From assembly GCF_003315245.1 (NCBI RefSeq), contig NZ_QNRT01000001.1, positions 899,358 through 963,357 of the forward strand: DNA of 64,000 nucleotides, given 5' to 3'. Under the pieces are notes generated by a model. The model had not been told where the DNA came from. It searched no databases and worked only from the letters and a program-made list of their open reading frames with translations. Shown one piece after another: positions 28,801 to 36,554 of the stretch. Source of the stretch: Arenicella xantha (GTDB lineage Bacteria; Pseudomonadota; Gammaproteobacteria; Arenicellales; Arenicellaceae). The stretch's first letter is position 1. Each line of letters opens with the position of its first letter. Both the position numbers and the translations under genes were made by a program.

Positions 28801-29251
28801 AATGTACATCGGCACGGTCGGTAGTACGCGGGCGATCCCCCAAACGACTAAGCCATGGCATACTGCCGGTAAGCTTGGCACAAAATGCGTCGATCGTAAG
28901 AATCTGCAATTGATAGGGCGCGTCAAGCAGCTGCCAGCCTTGCTGTTGGTCTCGAGCTAAAACGGCTTTCGCCAAATCCAAACCTTGTTGATCAAAAGCA
29001 TTGTCGGCCTCCTCGCCGTGAGCCGCGTCACTCAACAGCTCCATCAACCTAGCGCGCATTTCAGCGGTAGCTTTTCGCGTAAAGGTAATCGCTAACACTT
29101 GTTGAGGCTGATCGACACGCGCCAACAATGTCAATAAACGATACACCAATAAGCCTGTCTTACCTGACCCTGCCGGCGCTTGCACAATGAACGAACGCTC
29201 TGGGTCGAGCGCATCCTGACGTGCTTGATAGTCATTAATCATCGGCATCAC
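25892..29251 (-). CDS. AddA-like UvrD-type helicase with C-terminal RecB-like nuclease
   Basis: 1119 residues. SF1 helicase motifs run in order: APAGSGKT (Walker A, ~25), ITFTRKATAEMR (Ia), LVDEFQDT (II), SENFRSS (IV region), STMHKSKGLQYHTVILP (V) and RLMYVACTRAESKL (VI). The C-terminal ~150 residues hold a PD-(D/E)xK nuclease with WIVDYKST. It overlaps the nuclease partner gene by 17 bases. The pair corresponds to the AddAB-type double-strand-break end-processing enzyme that some gammaproteobacteria have instead of RecBCD. Chi recognition cannot be judged. Confidence 0.9.
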   Translation of the reverse strand: MMPMINDYQARQDALDPERSFIVQAPAGSGKTGLLVYRLLTLLARVDQPQQVLAITFTRKATAEMRARLMELLSDAAHGEEADNAFDQQGLDLAKAVLARDQQQGWQLLDAPYQLQILTIDAFCAKLTGSMPWLSRLGDRPRTTDRADVHYAAAIEQLFAELLEPESSVASALQAVLLELDFNYDKARRLFTSMLAKRDQWLRHLVQGDLLAMRSEVESAWYQVECGTIDRVREALPYGVLADLVRLGAEAAAKRIEKYGPGSPLDSLLDLTSADDLTISHWKAVCHLLLTGENFRKTVNITLGFEAKSDQREQMLAVLKNVSDDPALALALLDVQTLPDSELSLTDWQQLQSLELVLKALAGFLQLRFRASGECDHSEVTQRANLALRELENPTDLGLRLDTHLQHILVDEFQDTSHGQIELLKRLTAGWEIDESPPKTLFLVGDPMQSIYRFREADVSLFLQVADNDQTRLFPNIAIEALTLSENFRSSSDLVSWFNHTFQHSFPNRNNVLTGAITYSAASCDRQQSGPQVDYLLTLDDAHEATLIVEQVQAAINALPDDKAQVAILVRTRTQLNTLLPALQQADIHYLGVDIQPLHALPAVIDVMSLCKAICRDDDRVSWLSLLRGPWCGLSLVELKHLSDRPEPTVWEQLLNLDFALLNAESRSRLTRFKSVMLEVMAQRQQVSLAGLTRWAWHQLGGEATGFEATSEDIDTVFELIDSLQRGGDLPSMRELEEAMAKLYARPQVARGESKARVVVSTMHKSKGLQYHTVILPCLSRSARSSDKDVLMWAEHQDDDGDSRLLLAPFSAQQDSGSHYDYLRKLESKRDSNEAIRLMYVACTRAESKLILSAKVKLDPKTNDVRAPAKNSLLSTVWGALEPHFQLSESGTPSPQVTDTDMDQTLYRLPSDYSPNLASSVDWQVATRLHAQPSAPDEQVEYEWATQVATGVGIVLHDWLQFNRHSVLTAEVDELLRRRWRAELLSLRVPEDRLSMALRRLENGVKAIQQDSDAHFLFDDYAIANNEYAIAAYEDGMVNTYRLDRTFVDQHGVRWIVDYKSTDTNRSDLASFVDEQVAQRHRPQLEKYGALMRQIDTRPIKLAVYFPLLQQMRVWDFSG

Positions 29252-31991
29252 CTAATAGCTTGCCAGCCGCAATTCGTAACTGAGAAACACGACAAATTGC
29301 GTGCAAGTCACAGTAATTGCAAACTTGTTCATCAATCGGGTTAACCGATGCCTGCCCTGCCAAAAAATCAGCGGCCAACTGGGTCAACAGTTGCGGCCAA
29401 ACCGAACGTCGCTCCTGCCACTTCTGCTGCAAATCGTTTTGTGGCTTCTTCGCCTCGCGAAAGATTCCGGTTTCTGACAATTCCACGAACTTGTGATCTC
29501 CTTGGCGCACCGACGCAAAGGCAATCCCCGAGGTTTGCTTTTCTTTTTCGGCATCCAAAGCCAATACATATAGCGGCATTTGCGGACTTCGCAGGCGATC
29601 CTCAAGCCAATCATTGCGGTTCACATTGCCGGTTTTGTAATCGATAATCACGCTGCGCCCTGCGTCGGTCAAATCAACACGGTCGATGATGTAGTCGAAT
29701 GCAATACCGCCAATATTTCCACGCCTAGGCTGCTCTCGCTCCACCACCGAAAATGGTTCAGGCCGAGCGGACTCCAGCGCTAACCATTCCACCAATAGTC
29801 GTAGCAGGCGAGGCGTTTCGAGCCGTAATAGCTGGAGTTTCTCAGCATTCAATTCAAGCTCATTGTTCTCTAACACTTGTTCAATCAGCGACGCCACTAA
29901 ACGCGCGCGCTCATCAACCGGCATTTGATTCAAAGTTCTCTGGGTTTGGAGTTGCGCCCATAGCTTATCAAGCAGGTGATGCACGACATTGCCACGATCC
30001 AAATTATCTAAACCAAACTCAGCATCATCCTGTGATTGACACTGCAGCTGATGCGTGGCGTATGCCTTGAACGCGCACTGTGACTGATTTTCGAAAATTC
30101 TCGACCCACCTTTAGGCGATAAAGCGGCACGCCAAGGCAAACCTTGAACATCGACAAACGGTTCCAGCTCAACCTCGCTTTGCGCCACAGGAGAATCCCC
30201 TTCTATTGACAAAGGAGCGGCTTTAGCAACAAACATCGCATCACGAAATCTAGCGGCGGGGCCCATTTCGATATCACTATCTTGATCCGCGCTGCGTGCG
30301 AAACTCACGATACGTTCATCGGCACACTCAAGCAGATGATCTAACACCTGAAACGCGTGCTGTGAGCCATTGCGTGTACCCCCTGATGGATGACCACTAT
30401 CAGCCAGTAAACGCGCCGGAATAAACGCATCAGCCTTCGGTGCGGGCGGGTAATCTTGATGCATGCCGGTAACAATACACAAGTCTACCTCATGGCCCAC
30501 CGCCTCCAGCACACCGGAAATAACGATTGGCGATGCCGCACTCTTCGGTAGAAACACGGTATTCCTCGCCATTTGCTGAATCAACTCGAGAGCCCGTGAC
30601 AAACCCGCCCGATGCTGCACGGTCGCCAAGCCTGCAAACTCTTCCAATAACGCAATCCAACGTTGATGCAATTGATACTGAACACTGTTCATCGTCTGAT
30701 CTAGGGTACTGGTTTGCCAACCCCATGAACGCAACCAATTAGAAAATTCAGCAGTCCAAGCGCCAAACTCAAGTGCGGCATACCCTAATGTTTGTTTCTT
30801 CTCCGCCAAAGCCCCTTGGATCAGTTGACGCTGAGCCACAAGATCACGTAACTGTGCTTCTAATAGATCGGCTTGTGGCCGCTGATGAACAGACAGAGCG
30901 GCTTTACACTGCGCATACAAATCCGGCAAGTGATCAAACATAACTTGATGAAATCGCTGTCGCTTTAACCACCGCTCAAATACACGACACTCTTCGCGAT
31001 GCATCACGCACAGACCAACGAATTGGTTGCGCAATAAATAGCTTAAGTCAGTTACCGAAACGCGGTTTTTAATGAGCGTCAATAGGCTGAGTGCAGTCTC
31101 GATGGCCGGCCATTCATGCAGCGTGAGGCCGAGACTAAACCGATAGATATTACTGTTCTGCTGCACTTGTAACGGCGACAAATCAGGATAAAACACCGAT
31201 CTTGCTAACTCCTCCACTGCCGCTTGACGATGCTGAAGATCGGGCACCACAATGCTTACATGGGAGTCGGGGCTAGATTCCAAACGATGCCGAGCAGTCT
31301 TTAGCGCCGATAGAATTTCGTTCTGAACAGTTGGAAATTGAAGGAAATCCTGCGTTCGGCAAGACTTGGTCGGACGCTGATAGTCGACACTAATACCTTG
31401 GATCTTCGCTTGCTCTAGGTGGGCTTTCTGCGCATCGGTGATTAAGTCATACGAAACCCAAATCATCTGCGAATAGGGAATGTCACAGTCAATCTGGTGC
31501 AACGCAGCAACCAACATGCTCTCGTCAATCAACCCTCGTTTTTGCAGCTTTTGCTGGTAATCATCAAGCCACACTAAAAACTGTTCGGTGTCTGCCACAT
31601 GATCTTGCGCTATGGATTCGGGCGCTACATTCCAATCATGCATTAAACGCCAACTGCGCTGCACCGCCCTCGCCGTCTGCTGAACATTGAGAAGCGTTAA
31701 GGCTTGCTCATCACGTCGCGATTGTTCAATAATTTGCGTCCAAACTAGCAACGATTGCTGGGCTGAAATTAGGCTCAGCGCACCTTGTGTCGATGCCAAC
31801 TGCTTACGATTGGTCTGCCATAATGCCCGCAGATAGTCATTCCAAACCAGAATCGACGGAGCTTCCCATACCGAGCGCCCATCCGCCAAATGCTGACGAG
31901 CTAGCCGCTCATTGAGTGATGTCACCAAACTTCGCGTTGGCGCTACAATCACAGTGGTTTTATCGAGTTTTGAAAGCCAGTTATCGTCCAT
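29235..31991 (-). CDS. AddB-like PD-(D/E)xK nuclease (probable DNA repair protein, TIGR03623 type)
   Basis: 918 residues. The N-terminal half is an inactivated helicase-like fold without a Walker A motif, as usual in this family. The C-terminal nuclease has VIIDYKTGNV. A Cys in the SQCAFKAYA segment together with C-x2-C-x5-C near the end (VCNYCDLHAIC) fits the four-Cys iron-sulphur clasp of AddB nucleases. It overlaps the AddA-like gene, giving a coupled helicase-nuclease complex for recombination repair. Confidence 0.88.
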   Translation of the reverse strand: MDDNWLSKLDKTTVIVAPTRSLVTSLNERLARQHLADGRSVWEAPSILVWNDYLRALWQTNRKQLASTQGALSLISAQQSLLVWTQIIEQSRRDEQALTLLNVQQTARAVQRSWRLMHDWNVAPESIAQDHVADTEQFLVWLDDYQQKLQKRGLIDESMLVAALHQIDCDIPYSQMIWVSYDLITDAQKAHLEQAKIQGISVDYQRPTKSCRTQDFLQFPTVQNEILSALKTARHRLESSPDSHVSIVVPDLQHRQAAVEELARSVFYPDLSPLQVQQNSNIYRFSLGLTLHEWPAIETALSLLTLIKNRVSVTDLSYLLRNQFVGLCVMHREECRVFERWLKRQRFHQVMFDHLPDLYAQCKAALSVHQRPQADLLEAQLRDLVAQRQLIQGALAEKKQTLGYAALEFGAWTAEFSNWLRSWGWQTSTLDQTMNSVQYQLHQRWIALLEEFAGLATVQHRAGLSRALELIQQMARNTVFLPKSAASPIVISGVLEAVGHEVDLCIVTGMHQDYPPAPKADAFIPARLLADSGHPSGGTRNGSQHAFQVLDHLLECADERIVSFARSADQDSDIEMGPAARFRDAMFVAKAAPLSIEGDSPVAQSEVELEPFVDVQGLPWRAALSPKGGSRIFENQSQCAFKAYATHQLQCQSQDDAEFGLDNLDRGNVVHHLLDKLWAQLQTQRTLNQMPVDERARLVASLIEQVLENNELELNAEKLQLLRLETPRLLRLLVEWLALESARPEPFSVVEREQPRRGNIGGIAFDYIIDRVDLTDAGRSVIIDYKTGNVNRNDWLEDRLRSPQMPLYVLALDAEKEKQTSGIAFASVRQGDHKFVELSETGIFREAKKPQNDLQQKWQERRSVWPQLLTQLAADFLAGQASVNPIDEQVCNYCDLHAICRVSQLRIAAGKLLGDADD

Positions 31992-32038
31992 CTACAGAGT
32001 GTAGCATTGGCAAGCAGGGGCGAAACTAGCAGGACAAA

Positions 32039-32064
32039 AAAAAGCGACCCGAAGGTCGCTTTTT
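32039..32064 (-). terminator. Rho-independent terminator of cytochrome c4 gene
   Basis: The stem AAAAAGCGACC/GGTCGCTTTTT is perfect over 11 bp with a 4-base loop, TTCG when read on the minus strand. A further T-run follows on the minus strand. It sits just after the cytochrome stop and before the AddB-like start. Confidence 0.88.
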
Positions 32065-32085
32065 ACTATCAAAGACACGTAGTGC

Positions 32086-32706
32086 TTAACGTAAACCAGC
32101 CATGTAAGCAGACAGCTCTTTGATTTGTTGTTCCGACAGACCAAATGCCACCATCGCCATAATTTGATTATGACCGGCACGGTCGCCTTTTTTGAAGCTT
32201 AACAATTGTTGCTCCAAATATTCTTTATGCTGACCGGCAACACGTGGGTAGTGAATAGAAATACCATGTCCACTTGGACCATGACATCCCATACATGCGG
32301 AAATACCACGATCAGCATAGCCGCCACGATACAAGCGCTCACCAGCCGCGGCCATTTCAACGTCAGCCTCAGTCAAGTTAACCTGAGTGCTTGGCGTTAA
32401 TGTTGCGTAATACGCATCCAAATCAGCCATATCTTCATCCGACAAGCCAGCAGCTTGCGCCATCATAATCGGATTTTTACGTTCGCCAGTTTTAAACGCT
32501 TTTAATTGGCCACGAATATATCCGGGTACCTGACCAGCCAAATGAGGATTGGCCGGCAGCGAGCTAACGCCAGCAACACCATGGCATGCGGCACAGACGC
32601 CAGCTTTTGCCTTGCCTGCTTCGGCATCGCCAGCGGCTGTGGCTACATGTGTAAAGGCGCTGCCTGACAACGTGATGCCAGCAATAACCAGTAATTTTTT
32701 CAACAT
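32086..32706 (-). CDS. Di-haem cytochrome c4
   Basis: 206 residues. A Sec signal peptide (ending THVATA-A) precedes two similar haem domains, with CAACH at residues 38-42 and CMGCH near 138, each with downstream Met ligands. The protein transfers electrons in the periplasm, usually towards terminal oxidases. Divergent from yihA, as in several gammaproteobacteria where cytochrome c4 and yihA lie head to head near polA. Confidence 0.95.
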   Translation of the reverse strand: MLKKLLVIAGITLSGSAFTHVATAAGDAEAGKAKAGVCAACHGVAGVSSLPANPHLAGQVPGYIRGQLKAFKTGERKNPIMMAQAAGLSDEDMADLDAYYATLTPSTQVNLTEADVEMAAAGERLYRGGYADRGISACMGCHGPSGHGISIHYPRVAGQHKEYLEQQLLSFKKGDRAGHNQIMAMVAFGLSEQQIKELSAYMAGLR

Positions 32707-32864
32707 TGACGAGTCTCCAATACTAGGCTCAGGGTATGCATTTGTTAGTGGCGGGTTTTATATCATGCCACAACCGCGCCCTCAAGGGCAGCTGTGCGTT
32801 TTAACACAATTTTAGCTACTCGAGAAAGTCAGCGTCCGAGGCCACTTTTTGCTACAATCCGCCG

Positions 32865-33506
32865 ATGTCAGAACAACCAAAAAATAACGGCAGCAATCTC
32901 GCCGACTTGCCCGCCATTTTGCGCGACCCCGAATTTATACTAGGGGCGGCCGAACCACATCAATTCCCCAAAGATGAATTGGTCGAAGTAGCCTTCGCCG
33001 GGCGATCTAATGTAGGCAAGTCCAGTGCGATTAACGCGATTTGTAATCGCCGTAAGTTGGCAAGAACCAGCAAACAGCCGGGCCGCACACAACAAATCAA
33101 CTTTTTCACAATGGGCGAATCTGCAAGATTAGTGGATTTACCCGGCTATGGTTTTGCTCAAGTACCACTATCAGTAAAGAAAAAGTGGGAAATCACCATT
33201 CAAGAGTACTTAGCCAAGCGCGATAATTTGATCGTTTTGGTATTGCTGATGGATATTAGGCATCCGCTAACCGATCTCGATTGGCAGATGATCAAATGGG
33301 CAAGCGAGGCTGAACTACCGACACAAATTCTACTTACCAAGGCTGACAAATATAAGCGTGGCAAAGTAGCATCGGTCGTTCTGAGTGTCGAAAAAGCTTT
33401 AAAAGTACTCCCAGGTCAGTTTGGCGTCGAAGCGTTTTCGTCACAGTCTTTCCTTGGTGTTAACGCAATGCGAGCGCAGTTGGATGAGTGGGTTAACCCA
33501 ACGTAA
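32865..33506 (+). CDS. yihA: Ribosome biogenesis GTPase YihA/YsxC (EngB)
   Basis: 213 residues. G1 is GRSNVGKSS (near residue 45), G2 is in PGRTQQINFF, G3 is DLPGYGFA, G4 is LTKADK. This is the complete TrmE-Era-EngA-like GTPase core of EngB, needed for 50S subunit assembly. It is divergent from the cytochrome c4 gene with 158 bp between, holding both promoters. Confidence 0.97.
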   Translation: MSEQPKNNGSNLADLPAILRDPEFILGAAEPHQFPKDELVEVAFAGRSNVGKSSAINAICNRRKLARTSKQPGRTQQINFFTMGESARLVDLPGYGFAQVPLSVKKKWEITIQEYLAKRDNLIVLVLLMDIRHPLTDLDWQMIKWASEAELPTQILLTKADKYKRGKVASVVLSVEKALKVLPGQFGVEAFSSQSFLGVNAMRAQLDEWVNPT

Positions 33507-33646
33507 TGAGAAAGAAGCAACAAATTGCAATATCCGTCTTGAATAAGCGACGCTTTTGAATTATCTTTCAGTTCGACCAGAATTTTAGTGCGAAGCCAGT
33601 GTCTACATACATTTCTAGACAAACTGTCTAAGTACCACACCGAATT

Positions 33647-33720
33647 GCCTAGGGCAGGCTGTCCCCCCAAACGACATCCCCTTGGAATACCTCACACACG
33701 GTATTTCGCCTGTCCTAGGC
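33647..33720. repeat. 74-bp imperfect inverted repeat (long hairpin)
   Basis: The outer arms are 13 bp with one mismatch: GCCTAGGGCAGGC at 33647-33659 and GCCTGTCCTAGGC at 33708-33720. A second short pair, AATACC/GGTATT, lies near the middle. It could be a small palindromic element, an RNA structure, or a termination signal between yihA (plus) and the L,D-transpeptidase (minus). No T-run adjoins it. Confidence 0.7.
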
Positions 33721-33761
33721 ATCTTATTCTGCCATTCCTCTTTCCACATCCTTAAAAAATT

Positions 33762-33876
33762 AGCTAACGGCTCTTTATTTAGCCAGCTAACGGCTCTTTA
33801 TCTAACTAGCTAACGGCTCTTTATCTAACTAGCTAACGGCTCTTTATCTAACTAGCTAACGGCTTTCAATCTAATA
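33762..33876. repeat. Tandem array of five 23-bp repeats
   Basis: Copies start exactly 23 bases apart at 33762, 33785, 33808, 33831 and 33854. The unit begins AGCTAACGGCTCTTTATC. Copies 2-4 are identical, copy 1 varies at its end and copy 5 decays after the first 11 bases. There are no spacers, so it is not a CRISPR. It lies 53 bp beyond the 3' end of the L,D-transpeptidase gene. Role unknown; the period is near two helical turns. Confidence 0.95.
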
Positions 33877-33928
33877 GCTTGCTGCACTATAGCTAGTCGA
33901 CTCAAGACTCCCTTCTAGTCACTCAATC

Positions 33929-35173
33929 CTACTGCTTACCTTCATACACGATTCGCCATTGCCCATCTGCTTGTCGCTGCCAGAACTGCTGCTTATTTGA
34001 TGAATTAGAGAAATTACTGCTGTCGTAGCCCTGAATAAAATTAACCACAAACATGTCCTTTACGCCAGGATAAGCAAACAAGCCTGTAACCTCGAGCGAC
34101 AACTTAACGTAAGTTTTCGCTTTATTAACCTGTCGTTTGCGCGCGGCCCATTGGCTAAAATTACCGCGCCCAAAATTAAAATCTTTTTCAGCGTAATGCG
34201 ACAGAAACGCATCCGTATCCAACGATTCCCAATCAGCCTCCCACTTAGCCAACACGGCTAGCATGGCCGCTTGGCGATTCGCCAATTGCTCGGCAGTGAG
34301 CCACTCAACTTGATCACTCAATAGCACCGGCGTGCGCTGCTCGACACTAATAAATTGAGCAACATCCAACAAATCATCATTACTCAACACAAAACACCCT
34401 TCACTCGACCAAGGCGAGCGCGCATAAGTGTCCGATGGCGTTCCATGCAGCCAAATACCGTAGCCAGTGCGCCCTAAGAAGCGGTCATACTTATTCGGAT
34501 AATCTACCGGGAACGCGCCTTTGCCATATAAATCCGGTAAGGCCTTACCTTCAATATGCCGAATAACCTGATAGAGCCCTACTGGAGTTTTATTATCGCC
34601 TTCAACCTCCTTGCCAAACCCCTGCGACCCCATGGTCAAATAATAGTCGCGTACTAATTTAGGCTGGCCGTCAATATTTTGATACACATACAGTCGACCC
34701 TTAGCTAAATCAGCCACAAGGGCATGCTGGTGCTGGCCCATCATGAGCAAGTTGGCGGGCCATTTAGTGTGCTCTTCAGCATTCACAACGTGACCATGCT
34801 GCCATCGATTACGCAATTGATGCAGCAAACCCTGTGATGTTTCACTCGGTAACTCAGACGTCTTACCGAGCGATGCTTCGTCGCCTGCTAGCGCAGCGAG
34901 CACCTCGGCACGAAGCAAGTACCCAACGCGACTTTTGGGGAAATCCTTGAGGTGTTTATCGGCCCGGCTCAAGGCAAGATCTAGGTCTCGATTCCGAATT
35001 GCTTCGACAATCGCTAACACACTAGGCTCATATTCAGCGCTAGCTTGAAGCGCATGAAGACTTGCCAATTTATCTGGAATTACCTCGGTCGCGGCTATTG
35101 CTTGCACCGACATCGCTAGCAGCCCAGCAACCAGTAAACACCACATACTACGCTTCGCGACAGATCCGATCAT
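33929..35173 (-). CDS. L,D-transpeptidase (YkuD) with C-terminal NTF2/SnoaL-like domain
   Basis: 414 residues. A signal peptide (ending VQAIAA) is followed by a helical region (60-130) and a YkuD domain with the catalytic HGTP...SSEGCF motif (Cys in SEGC). The last ~110 residues look like a SnoaL/NTF2-like cone fold (KWEADWESLDTDAFLSHYA). It probably acts on periplasmic peptidoglycan crosslinks or envelope proteins. Its start overlaps the end of the TPR gene by 4 bases, so the two are coupled. Confidence 0.9.
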   Translation of the reverse strand: MIGSVAKRSMWCLLVAGLLAMSVQAIAATEVIPDKLASLHALQASAEYEPSVLAIVEAIRNRDLDLALSRADKHLKDFPKSRVGYLLRAEVLAALAGDEASLGKTSELPSETSQGLLHQLRNRWQHGHVVNAEEHTKWPANLLMMGQHQHALVADLAKGRLYVYQNIDGQPKLVRDYYLTMGSQGFGKEVEGDNKTPVGLYQVIRHIEGKALPDLYGKGAFPVDYPNKYDRFLGRTGYGIWLHGTPSDTYARSPWSSEGCFVLSNDDLLDVAQFISVEQRTPVLLSDQVEWLTAEQLANRQAAMLAVLAKWEADWESLDTDAFLSHYAEKDFNFGRGNFSQWAARKRQVNKAKTYVKLSLEVTGLFAYPGVKDMFVVNFIQGYDSSNFSNSSNKQQFWQRQADGQWRIVYEGKQ

Positions 35174-36411
35174 CCCGACACCGTTTGCTCACTGACGATT
35201 TTGGCACGCGACCAATCGCCATTCTCCACTTCAAAAACTAAGCGCTTACGCACCGTTTCATCAAAAGTTCTAGAACGATAATGCTGCGTGAACGTCACTG
35301 AAAACTGACTTCCCAAATCGCTGACAACAAAATCGGACACGTTAACCGTTATCTCGTCGTTGCCGGCGAATCGAGTTTCGTTTTGCTGCAACCAATCCTG
35401 ATGACTAACAAACTGCCCCGGCGAATAGTTCGCCGCGTAAAACCGGATATAGGCCGACATATCACTCGCGCCCCAAGCCCGAGCCCAACCGCGTACTTGC
35501 TCAATAGCGGCATCATCTCGGCGCGCCGCATCTGCGCCTAATTTGTTGCCAATATTGAGGTCAGCGACACTCGCGGACTCGGCAACCGCTGCCGCAGAAA
35601 TGACCGGTGGCAACTCAGAGCGCGGCGACGGCGCAGCACGATCACTTGATGCCAATTGTGCTTTTACCATCTCATCAGCTTGTTGGTCCAGCAACCGTTG
35701 CTGCTGCTCGACTTGTGCCTTGAGCGCGTCTAAGGCCGCCTGATGCTCCCGCTGTTGAGCGCTAAGTTGCGACTGCAATGCCGCAACCTCGCCAGACAGT
35801 CGACGCTCTAACTGGCTAGGCTGATCAGGAATTGGCGCACTTTCCAACTTCGGCGACGCTACGCTTGTCGCTGCAGACTTGCGCATTAACGTCGGCATGC
35901 TAGCGACAATCTCTAACTCTATGGCCTTGGGCTGCGTATCGGTTTTAGCGCTGTCGAGCGCCTTGCGGTAAGCATCGGCTGCCAAGGCACCGTGCACCTG
36001 CCGTAACGAATTATACAAACTGGCCGATACCGAGTCTTGCTGCAAGCCTGTGAGCAACACTTCCCGCGCTTGCTCAAGCCGCCCTTGACGAGCAAGTACC
36101 GCCGCAAGATTCACATACAAGGCTTGCACCCGAGGGTACGACTGCACTAAAGACTTTAATGATTTTTCGGCGGATGCCCATTGCTTGGCTTCAATCTGTA
36201 GCACCGCTGCATCGAAACCACTGAGTAACTCTGCATCCAGAACCGAATTATCAGACTCAACAGACTGTGCAGACGCACTGGCAATGGTCATCGTCAAGGG
36301 CTCGACCAAATCCTGCCGCTCAACTAATTTAACCGAGCTCGCTGGCTGACTGGCATACCAAATCAAATAGATGGCGACACCGGCCAAACAAATTATGACT
36401 TTCTTACTCAT
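35170..36411 (-). CDS. Membrane-anchored TPR/coiled-coil protein with NTF2-like tail
   Basis: About 413 residues from the ATG at 36411; a GTG five codons upstream is possible. One N-terminal transmembrane helix (VIICLAGVAIYLIWYA) precedes TPR-like helices (residues 70-150), a Gln-rich coiled coil (200-245), and a C-terminal NTF2-like domain (IEQVRGWARAWGASDMSAYI...). The tail resembles that of the downstream L,D-transpeptidase. The architecture suggests a periplasmic scaffold or regulator for that enzyme, which is inference from coupling and shared domain. Confidence 0.8.
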   Translation of the reverse strand: MSKKVIICLAGVAIYLIWYASQPASSVKLVERQDLVEPLTMTIASASAQSVESDNSVLDAELLSGFDAAVLQIEAKQWASAEKSLKSLVQSYPRVQALYVNLAAVLARQGRLEQAREVLLTGLQQDSVSASLYNSLRQVHGALAADAYRKALDSAKTDTQPKAIELEIVASMPTLMRKSAATSVASPKLESAPIPDQPSQLERRLSGEVAALQSQLSAQQREHQAALDALKAQVEQQQRLLDQQADEMVKAQLASSDRAAPSPRSELPPVISAAAVAESASVADLNIGNKLGADAARRDDAAIEQVRGWARAWGASDMSAYIRFYAANYSPGQFVSHQDWLQQNETRFAGNDEITVNVSDFVVSDLGSQFSVTFTQHYRSRTFDETVRKRLVFEVENGDWSRAKIVSEQTVSG

Positions 36412-36554
36412 TCTAGGATTACCCACACAGTCACTCGACGCGATTTCAAATTAGACCCGTGTTAGCGGCTCTCAAGCCGCGAGTCTAAACGATCACCAAC
36501 CTAGTGTCAGCGCTTGCACGCAGTCGCCAATGAACTGTAATCATTCATTCATAT

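Noticed and set aside
33762..33876. CRISPR-like regular repeat
   Set aside because: Repeats are directly contiguous with no unique spacers and no cas genes are nearby.
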